DNA from: Gnetum montanum
Taxonomy: Eukaryota; Streptophyta; Gnetopsida; Gnetales; Gnetaceae
Assembly: GCA_015680685.1 (NCBI GenBank)
Contig: MNCI01022262.1
Location: 56,829-120,828, forward strand
Length of the DNA stretch: 64,000 nucleotides
Direction: 5' to 3'
Position 1 is the stretch's first letter. The number at the start of each line of letters is the position of its first letter. The notes beneath the pieces are model-generated. The model worked only from the letters and a program-made list of their open reading frames with translations, did not search any database and was not told the origin of the DNA. Position numbers and translations under genes: made by a program. Shown piece by piece: positions 55,771 through 64,000 of this stretch.

Positions 55771-58700
55771 TTAAAAGTCATTGAAGGAATTTTTAATTTT
55801 AAATTTAATTTTAATTTTTTCCCCAAAATTATTTTTATAAGTTCATTTTTTAAATTTCTCTCTTCACTAATTCCCTCACTCTCAAACATTCATAACACAC
55901 ACACTAGAACTTCAAATCAAATTCCATTTGAACCTACAAGATCATTAGCAAGGGTTTTACCTAATTGTATGATGAAATATTATCTAGGAATTAATTATCA
56001 TGATCACTTGATTTAAATTCTAAAACTTTTACGATATTTTAGTAAACTAAAAATGTGATATCTTGAGAACCATAACTCTGACTCTAATGAACCAAGGATA
56101 AAAACGTACATTTTGGAATGCCATAGATACATTAGTAAGATTAGATTTTAGGTAGGACATCATCCTAAGGTACTTCATTAATAAACTTAATTTATGAATT
56201 ATTAAATCATATTAAAAATGAACTCCAAATTCTATTTTAACAATAAAAAACAAGAAGGGATACAATTTGGGTAGGATGAGGGTTCAAAGTTGCTCCATGA
56301 ATCAAGTATTATATAATCATATATGCATAATAAAATAAAAATATGCATAATTAAATGTGCATAATAAAGATTAAATATACATAAATGGATGTGTAAAAGG
56401 ATAAAGTATGTATATCCAAATACTTGTAAAGGCATAATAACTAGTAAAAAGAAAAAATTTTGGGATAATTAGACTTTAACATTTAATCATAAAATATTTA
56501 GAAGATCTATGACGAAGCTTAAATAGTACTAAAAAGGATACAAAACTTTAAAAAAATGCTCTAGTAACCATATTGCATACCCTTATGTAGGAAACTAATA
56601 ACAACAATTACAATAACACGTGTAGCAATATTAAAGAATTAATCATACACATTAAATTAAATAATTAAATTTCTGCAAATTTTTAGGTTGTGATACTCTT
56701 TCCTCCAAGGATTTTCCTCCTAGAAAATGTTAGAAACCTTAACATTCCTATAATACTCATTTTAATTATTTTGGTTTTGACATTTAAGAAAGCTCAACAA
56801 TTGCACAAACACCTATTTTTTAAGTTGCCTTGGACTTTTGAGGAATTTTTGCTGGGATATTGTTGACTAACTTTGTTCCCTTCATTTTGTAATGAATCAA
56901 ATTTAGAAAATATTAAACAAATCAAACAATGTTTAAAAGAATTCCATAATATGACATCCAAGGAAAATTCCTCCAATAGCAACCTTATAATACCCCTATT
57001 AATTATCTATAAAATATTCTATAAATAAATAATAGAGGAGCTACAAAACCCCAAGGATATAGATTTAATTTGATTTAATAATTCAAAAGAAAGTGGCAAA
57101 ATAAATAAAAATTATTAATTAGATGCATAAATACAGTACAGTAATAAAACACCACAAAATTTTATAATACTAGCATAAATAATTAAATAAAATTTATTTT
57201 AAAAAATTAGAGATTTACATAGCCATAAAAAGATATATGTCTAAAAATACTAGTAGTTGTATCATAAAATAGTGTGTAAAATAATGTTCCCAATAATAAT
57301 TACTTCGCCTTAATCAAACATCTAGAAATAAAGTTATTTTCATTTTAATTTTATATATTCAATAATAAAATATTAATATATAATAAATAATATTAAAATT
57401 TCCCCAACATATAGCATGCATTGAATAAAAAATATTTCTAACAATCTCATGGTCCTAATGGCATAGACGGCAAATTCATATCTATCATGTTTTATTATTG
57501 TAGTGACTAAAAATTTCAGAGCTGAAAAATTGAAGATCTCAATATGGACTAGCTTTACCTCAAGATCCATAGGCCTAAAAAAGTATCTAAGGTACCTTAG
57601 GTAGCCTTGTCAATCACCTAAGGTTTTATAAATCTATTACCAAGATGGATAAACAAAAATACGCAAGAAAATGAGTCAACAATAAATCCAACACTAGATT
57701 TATGATAAGATTGAGATAATATGAAAATAGATAGAAAATATTATGGCTAAAACAACTACAAACTTTGTGTTACTAATTTGTAAAAATATTGTTGAAATAC
57801 ATGTGTAGAAGGTATAGATTAAATAGCCTTTATGGAATACAAGAAATCTAGATATCTCTTTAAAATTGTTGTTGAAGATCTACTGTAAGGGTAGACAAGA
57901 TGTGCTTTGTTGATAACTCGAATGCTTCTAGATTGATCAATCTACTCTTAAAAGTGAACTACAATAAGCTCTTGGTACTTCCAATGATCTACACCTGGAG
58001 GATGGGGGAAAGGCTACAAGCTCTTAGATCTCTACTTTGCTCTAATATTCTCTAGCTTTAACAAGTTTCAAATGATCCAAAAGTCCTTAAAATAATGTCA
58101 ATTCTCATTTAAATAGGTCATAATTTGCTATTATTATGTTAACTTGACTTATGAATTTCTGAGCATTCTACATAGCATTTTTAACACCATCATTGGTCCA
58201 AAACTATAGTGCTTTTTTCCCCATTATTTTTAACATTACAAAGATTAATTATGATGTTTTACCATAAGTCATGGTATTTTTGATGTCCCATATCATGAAT
58301 TACACTTTACAAAGTGATAATGCTCTAGGATTTTGACAAAAATAGGGCTACAAGATGGATTTTTTGAAGGAAATTCAAGACATTTATTTTTCCTCTTGAA
58401 TTCGATCATGTTTACATGAAAAACTAAATTTGACCACAAGGCTTCCTTGTTTACAATTGAAATTTTCTTTGAGGTGTTTCATTGACCCCTCTTTGTTGAT
58501 GTTTTGAGGATTGACCTGAAAGACATCAACAAAGAATGAGAAATACTACCATAGGTTCATCATCGGTGTTTCTCTCTCCATACTTCATTTTGTAGCTATC
58601 AAATCATGCTAAGTGGAACTCGTGATGGTCAAGTAAGGTCAAAATAAAATAATGATAATTTGGAGTTAGGGATTATATCTACATATGTCTTCAAAGATGT

Positions 58701-59200
58701 TTAGGCTAATGAAAAATCTCAAATGTTCTAACATCATGGTTATGGCATAGTTATTTGCTCATTTTGGTTGATGAGGGCTTCATGCTTCATGCTTGGTTGA
58801 CTGGTTACATATGCTTGAATTTGAAGAAACTAGGACTTTGATATTGGCTACTTTGTCCATTTGGTTCCTTTTTTTTTCTTTGAGCCATTGGTTACTTTGT
58901 TTTAGGCTACATTGGCCTCTTGAATTTCATGGTAGTTCTCCCATCTTTTTTGAAGTAAAACCTTCTTTGGGTTTCAATGCCAAGGCTAAATTTTTAATTT
59001 TCTCATTGAATGAAGAGTTTAGAGATTCAGTGAACTAATTGATAAAGTGTGTAAGGTATATGTCACATGGCCATAATGAATGCATATCAAACATAGGTTT
59101 TCACTGTTAGTATGGTAGGGAAGACTAAAGTTTATATATGGTTATGGCTATGATAGCGTAACAAAAATTATTAGTGGTAAGAACTTTTGGCATGGTCAAA
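55771..59200. other. AT-rich stretch without identifiable gene
   Basis: About 3.4 kb, very AT-rich, with alternating A and T runs (for example 55785-55850 and 56640-57420). No frame shows a recognisable domain. A strong hairpin lies at 58490-58535. A 81-codon frame at 58793-59038 is Leu/Phe-rich and unsupported. Confidence 0.5.
58490..58535. repeat. Perfect 13-bp stem hairpin
   Basis: TCTTTGTTGATGT (58490-58502) and ACATCAACAAAGA (58523-58535) are perfect inverted copies with a 20-base loop. No gene nearby. Function unknown. Confidence 0.55.
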
Positions 59201-59993
59201 TGATGAGTGGTGAGGTACCCCTACACTCAACCATATGAATACGAGTGTTTCATGCACGATCCGGTCGAACTCCATAGATGGACTTGTTGTGGTATCTAGA
59301 CAGTTATCCTTAGGTTGTAGTTCGCTATCTTCCCACCTAGACTACTATTAACTTTATCACGTATGGTTTAGTCCAAAGTGAGGTGTATGATGTATTCCTA
59401 TACTATCACTACTCTTGGAGATAATGAAAAATATCTTTAATTAAGCTAAGAGGAAAAGGGAGAGAGAATCTAAACTAGCCTAAGTGCGATGAGCATCTAT
59501 TCCTCAATCATCTGTACACATCTTGGACCTCATGCATGACTACCACTGGGATTACCAAGCGTAGATCCTAGGTACGCTACTGGGTTACCAAGTAGTCACA
59601 CTTAAATGCTCATGATCAAGTCGTACTCATTCCACATTTAAAAGGAGTTTAGGGTGAAGAGATATTAACTAAGAAAGCAGTAAATAACAATTAAATAAAT
59701 AATTAAACTAAGTGAATGCTACAATGATGAGAATCTTGATCTTTATTTTTGGTCATGTTCATGTCTAAGTACGTCACACTCGAATAAGGATTCCATATAA
59801 TTACAATCATCACATTGCAGGCATACACTGGGACAAAGGGTTGAGAGATGTAAAAAGAAACTTTAATCTAACAACTCTAACTGCTAACTTCAAAACTAGC
59901 TATCGGATTTGACTACCTCTTATTTATAGATGAGAAGATAGGCTGTGATATCGCGTACGCGATATCATGGTCAACTAAAATGGCGACTCATAA
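59201..59993 (-). repeat. 3' LTR of El-F (GATATC-palindrome subfamily)
   Basis: Plus-strand view begins TGATGAG at 59201 (LTR 3' end) and runs to 59993, where the minus strand starts TTATGAGTCG (from TGATGAG). 793 bp. U3 has GTGATATCGCGTACGCGATA, then TCAT (59945-59968) and TATAAATA (59938-59931). It aligns with LTR 900-1952, for example the segment CACTCAACCATA...GATCCGGTCGAACTCC near 59224-59272 versus 1890-1930 inverted. Confidence 0.75.
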
Positions 59994-60199
59994 TATCCCC
60001 ACGACTGAATGAAAACTCGTCCTCGAGTTATAGTGAGAACAAGCTCCATTGATTACACAGTGGATAGGTATGGAATTATTGAATGGTTAGAATGGGTTCA
60101 TGCTATAGTGTGGAATCAAAAAAAAATTAAGACACAACACAAAGAATGTGAAAGGAAATGCTATAGCTACAAAATTTATGGAACTCATGTAGTTCCTGG

Positions 60200-62971
60200 T
60201 GATAGTGCCTCCTTCATGGGTGCTTTTCCCTTGTCTTATGCTCCAGGTCTTGGGACTTGATGGCAGTGAAGTATGGCCTGGAGTTTCTCCTCTTTAGTCT
60301 AGGGATCTTGTGTTGTCCATGCTAATGTTCTGACATTTGATGGAGTTGGCACCTCCCATGGGTAGGGTAGTTGTGCAAACATATGATTTTCCTTGACATA
60401 CCAAGCTACAAACACTTGTTGTTCCTCCTCGTAGGCTCTGGATTTGTCTCTATATTCTTGAAAATCTACAAGCCATCGAGCCAAGTCTGTTGTGACACCC
60501 TTTTGTCCTTGGTATCTTGCTTTAAAAACCTCAAGTTCAGAATTTGCAATCTTCAATTTTTGCAATATCTTTTTGCGTTTTGCAAATTCTGTTTCATATT
60601 TGATGTAGGTGATAGCTACCTGTTGCTCGAGCTCTGTTCTTAGGCACCCTGCTATTAACATGGCAAGGTTGGCATACCACATGTTTGTCAAATCCATGTA
60701 TTCTGTAAGATCTTGGATCTACAAGTCCCGGTTCTTAACCTCCACCTGGTGGGCAAATGCATATGTGTCCAGTATGGCCCACTAGTTAGTGTGTTGACCA
60801 CTGATAGCATTGATGTGGGCCTTGGCCATATGGATCTCCTTCTCATTGATCTATTTGTACATTTCCACCTAGTCCCGAAAGTGCACCTTTAGCTTTTCAT
60901 GCTATTTAGCCTCATTTTGCCACATGCTTATTTCAATAGCCATCTTTTGGTAGATGGTGCGTACCTCCTCCATTGAGAGGGTTTGATTTTTCCTGGTTAA
61001 ATGGCTCATGTCTTGGTTGACCCAGATGAATTGTTCTCAAAACTGATGAAAATGTTCTTCGAGAACATTCTTTTTCTTCTCCACAGAGGTAAACTAAAGG
61101 TTTTTGGCAACAAGATGCTTTTTTTCCTCTTGTAAGGCCTTGAGTGCCTTGGTGTATGCATAAGTCTGTGCCTATGCTACATAGGCATCCCAAATAGCCT
61201 TCTCTTTTTCTTCTGCCACCTTCTTATTCTCCATTAGAATTTTGGTCAGTTGCTTAGTTTTGAAAATATCCAGCTCGTCTGTGGGAACAAATTGCAAAGG
61301 GTCTCACTGTGCTACTTGTAGGGACATGAGCCTTTCTTGCAATTTTTGCACCTCTGCTTCAACATGCTCATCCCTCACCTCTATTAAGACTAGCTTTCCT
61401 TGGGTGAAAATGAGGTTTAATTGAATTGTTGTAACATCTTGAGGGATGTCAAATAGGGACATCATTACTTGTCCTGTTTATAGCAATCGATCAAGTACAT
61501 CATCATGTTCTGCAAGAGTCATTGAGGTTTCAACCAAAGTTTGAGCATCCTGTGCTCTTGTGAGATCTTCTGGTGGCATAGTAGGTACATTGAATGATTC
61601 TTTAATGTAGTCTGTGACCACTTCTGCGGCTCCCGCTACATCCTGGTGTTGCATGACCACCACTATGGCCCCTTCACCAGTTTCTAATTACACTTGGAAA
61701 GATGCAGTGTTTTCTGAGATCTGTTGTGACCAAGTACTTTCCCTCCTCCTATATGGATGGATAGTTCACCCCTTGCATGATCCAAAGAAATTGTGGGCTA
61801 TGTGGCATCGTCAATGACACGAAAAAGATTTGCATCATCACAGCTTCCCCAAATGACCGTCTTAGTGATGGCCCTAAGATGCCTCATCAACGGTTTGTAA
61901 TCTTGTGGTGGTGGTGGTTGATCCTGCCCCGTGCTAGGCCCTGCTTCTAGTTGTTGACTGGGTCCCATACTTGGAAGTTGTTTGGGTCCTGAAAGTTGAG
62001 TTGTAGTTGGCCCCACTATCTGTTCTTTTTCTTGTTCTAATCCCAACATCTCACCAAAGATTTTCTTTGTAGCTGGTGGTTTTAACAATTCACCATATGA
62101 ATCATTTTTGGCTTTTCAAAGGACTTCATTAGTGTATCCTCTGATACTAGCAGGTCATCACAACTTTCTAATAAGACAATGAAAGGGTAATGCAAGCTTC
62201 CGTGTCTTCTGTTCTTCAAATAGCCTTAGGATCTCTGTAAAATATAGATGAGGTAAGTTAGCCTTAACCTTTCCCATCAACACTACATCCCCTTATGAAA
62301 TATGTTGAGATTATTTTTAATCCCTTCATGGGGAAGAGGTGATAAGTTCCAATTTTGAAATAGATCCTTTCTTCCATCGTCAACTCTCCAAACGTCTTAT
62401 CCTTGCCATATGTCCTTTCCAACCAAACTCATCGTGCATCAGGGTCTGAATGGGTGGACAACTGAGCAACCTTTGGCCCTATATTCGGAAGGTTCAATGC
62501 CTCCAAAATGGCCTACACAGAGAAATTGACTATCACACCACAAATGTTAATTGTTGTGCCTTATTATTTGGTGTGGAAAAATTGGTATGTTTTCCCTAAG
62601 TACCAAGCACTACTTTTAGAGAGGATAGGCCATAATAGGGACCCTTTGAGGTGGTCCCTAACAGCCTCAAGAGAAAACTCTGTGAATGGTTCAAAATTTA
62701 ATTCCACAATCACCGCAGTAAATGTGGACCTTTCATGGATAGCCTAAACACACTCCTGGGACAACGTGAGATGTTGTCCCTATTCAGGCACTATAGCAGT
62801 TCCTTCATCTGCTTGCCTTGTTTGTATAGTAACAGGGTCTTCTTGATGAATGCTAAATTATTGTTCCTCCTGCTCTACATGTTGTCCAGTAGGGACTTGT
62901 TCTTTTCCTCTCCTAGGTCATTTGCTCCCACCTTGGGCAGGACCTTCCTGTTGTCTACATTTCAGGACCAT
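60200..62971 (-). pseudogene. 3' ORF of El-F: transposon-protein-like domain plus coiled coil
   Basis: The ATG at 62971 follows GTGTGATTGCAG. The first 230 codons read MVLKCRQQEGPAQGG, FEPFTEFSLEAVRDHLKGSL, LWPILSKSSAWYLGKTYQFF, QAILEALNLPNIGPKVAQL and LTMEERIYFKIGTYHLFPM, then indels. A Pro/Gln-rich linker follows (about 61900-62080: QLSGPKQLPSMGPSQQLEAG). A clear coiled-coil region is at 60697-60340 (ELEQQVAITYIKYETEFAKR, KKILQKLKIANSELEVFKAR). Several stops and frameshifts are present. It is the best copy for recognising the domain order. Function unknown. Confidence 0.65.
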
Positions 62972-63270
62972 CTGCAATCACACGGGGCCAATCATCAATA
63001 AGGTTGTTTCCAAAGTTAGGTTATACCTTACTGCTTACCTTAATTAATTTAATTTACTTTATCTCTATGTGATGTTTCCTGAAAGATTATAATAGTAAAT
63101 CCTTTTTACTTAGGTGGCTTCCAATTCTAGTTTCCTGGTATATCTAAGGGGATGAAATTATTTGCAGCACAATTGTCCTTAATGTCATAACTAATTACCC
63201 TTGATAATGTCCTTCGGGTGATGAAAAATTTGAAAAAAGTTATGCACTCTTCGACGTATGTCCCTCCCCT
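62972..63270 (-). other. Presumed 5'-UTR intron of the El-F 3' ORF
   Basis: The acceptor CGTGTGATTGCAG directly before the ATG is excellent. The donor expected near 63268 by comparison with El-A and El-B is not GT here (GTCGTAGGGGAGGG), so it is either mutated or displaced. Length would be about 300 bp as in the other copies. Confidence 0.4.
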
Positions 63271-63451
63271 ACGACTAAGCTGAACACTTCGAGTTCAAGT
63301 AGGTTCAGACAGAATGAAAATGGGAGTACCAACGAGCAATATATAGGTATATAAGCAAGGGTCTCGCAATTGCAAGTCGTAGAGAAAAATTCAAAAGACT
63401 CCCACATGTGAATAGTTGAAAATGAGGGTAAGCGGTGCAAGGTGGGTCACG

Positions 63452-63515
63452 TATTTATAGGTTTATGTGACATGATATCGCATCAGCCGTGATATCACGT
63501 ATGCGATATCGTGGC
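63452..63515 (-). promoter_or_regulatory. Internal promoter for the 3' ORF of El-F
   Basis: Minus strand: CCACGATATCGCAT, CGTGATATCACG (63499-63488), GCGATATCATG (63481-63471), then TATAAATA (63459-63452). GATATC palindromes and the TATAAATA box are the same as in the U3 of El-F's own LTR (59931-59968). Confidence 0.65.
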
Positions 63516-63838
63516 CTATCGATGTTTAGGCTCGAGGGAAAAATACCAAATTTTGAAGGTTTTTATGAAATTAACAATGTGAATTAAGGACATGTGGATA
63601 AGTGTTAAATGGTTCTAGGGTAATTTAACTAGTTTTGAAGGCATGGATAATTACGTGTGGATGGAATTGATTAATAAAGCCTCGGGTGGTAAGTGAGAGA
63701 AAAAGGCCATATGATGGTTCATAGGAACATTGAAATTTGGAGGGATAGTAATAAGGGAAAGAATATTGTGGAAAATATGCTAAGGGAAATAAATGATGTA
63801 TGTGAGCTGTGTTATGAGTGAAAATTAAAAAATATTAC

Positions 63839-63886
63839 ACAAGTGGATCCTCCCCAAAGCAGGTTCCAACCTATAATGCCCTTGTG
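63839..63886 (-). repeat. Family-wide conserved block (El-F copy)
   Basis: Minus strand reads AAGGGCATTATAGGTTGGAA, then CCTGCTTTGGGGAGGATCCACTT. Matches El-1 78-122 and El-B 17374-17423. About 325 bp upstream of the internal promoter. Confidence 0.65.
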
Positions 63887-64000
63887 TAATCACACTGAAA
63901 AGTGTCCATAGGCACTAGAAGGGTTAAATGTAATCCACACTGGTTCCACAAAACACACACATGTAAGTGTCACCAGAATGAGGTAATAATTCTACGCTAT

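Larger units (their letters stand above)
59994..64000 (-). mobile_element. El-F: 3' part of an Athila-like element, continuing beyond the window
   Basis: Minus-strand order from 64000 downwards: conserved block (63886-63839), internal promoter (63515-63452), leader with acceptor at 62972, 3' ORF, purine tract (GTCGTGGGGATA, 60004-59994) and LTR. It is the least decayed 3' region in family 1. The pol genes lie outside the window. Confidence 0.75.

Noticed and set aside
58793-59038. 81-codon Leu/Phe-rich frame
   Set aside because: Composition follows T-rich DNA; no homologous frame in other copies and no domain.
1-64000. tRNA, rRNA or host protein-coding genes
   Set aside because: None recognised; every identifiable coding segment belongs to a retroelement or to the gene nested in El-E.

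Overview
This is nuclear DNA of a land plant with a large, repeat-rich genome (gymnosperm, fern or big monocot cannot be told apart here). It is AT-rich and carries no recognisable host gene. Almost all of it is Ty3/gypsy LTR retrotransposons in different stages of decay. Interrupting stops are mostly TAG and many differences are C>T or G>A, as expected after cytosine methylation and deamination. Two families are present.

Family 1 is Athila-like: RT active-site box FMDD or FIDD, LTR ends TGATGAG...CTCATCA, a decayed TGGCGCC-type primer-binding site, and an extra sense-strand ORF between integrase and the 3' LTR. Six copies or fragments are seen: El-1 (+, 1-1952, 3' end plus LTR), El-A (+, about 2047-12855), El-B (-, 12856-24066, both LTRs), El-C (+, about 43919-53100, very decayed), El-D (+, about 53880-55770, truncated in RT) and El-F (-, 59201 to beyond 64000). 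A and B lie tail to tail. In A, B, C and F the extra 3' ORF is preceded by what looks like its own internal promoter: short palindromes followed by a TATA box. In A and B a 5'-UTR intron of about 300 bp follows, with its 3' splice site directly at the ATG. In A, B and F the palindromes are of the same kind as those in that copy's own LTR U3, although the kind differs between copies (GGGGCCCC, CATCAATGTAG or GATATC types). This is one of the two most interesting signals in the window.

Family 2 is one large Tat/Ogre-like element, El-E (+, 26248-43913, 17.7 kb). It has 1605-bp LTRs at both ends and a near-perfect 5-bp target duplication (AATAC/AATAT). Its order is LTR, PBS, gag, protease, a gap of about 5.1 kb ending in a strong 3' splice site, RT, RNase H, a second archaeal-type RNase H, integrase, a minisatellite, PPT and LTR. 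The gap looks like an Ogre-type pol intron. On the opposite strand inside it lies a complete-looking multi-exon gene (TATA box at 36686-36693, ATG at 36545, about eight exons down to 32489). Its second exon encodes an FCP1/NIF-type (HAD) phosphatase-like domain whose catalytic aspartates are lost. Its later exons resemble the 'plant transposon protein' type of domain. An antisense, intron-containing gene nested in a retrotransposon intron is the other main finding.

El-E also contains an apparent assembly error: 313 bp upstream of the integrase core are repeated in exact inverted orientation, bounded by single Ns (39606 and 39920), where the integrase catalytic core should be. Regions 24067-26247 and 55770-59200 are AT-rich with no identifiable gene.
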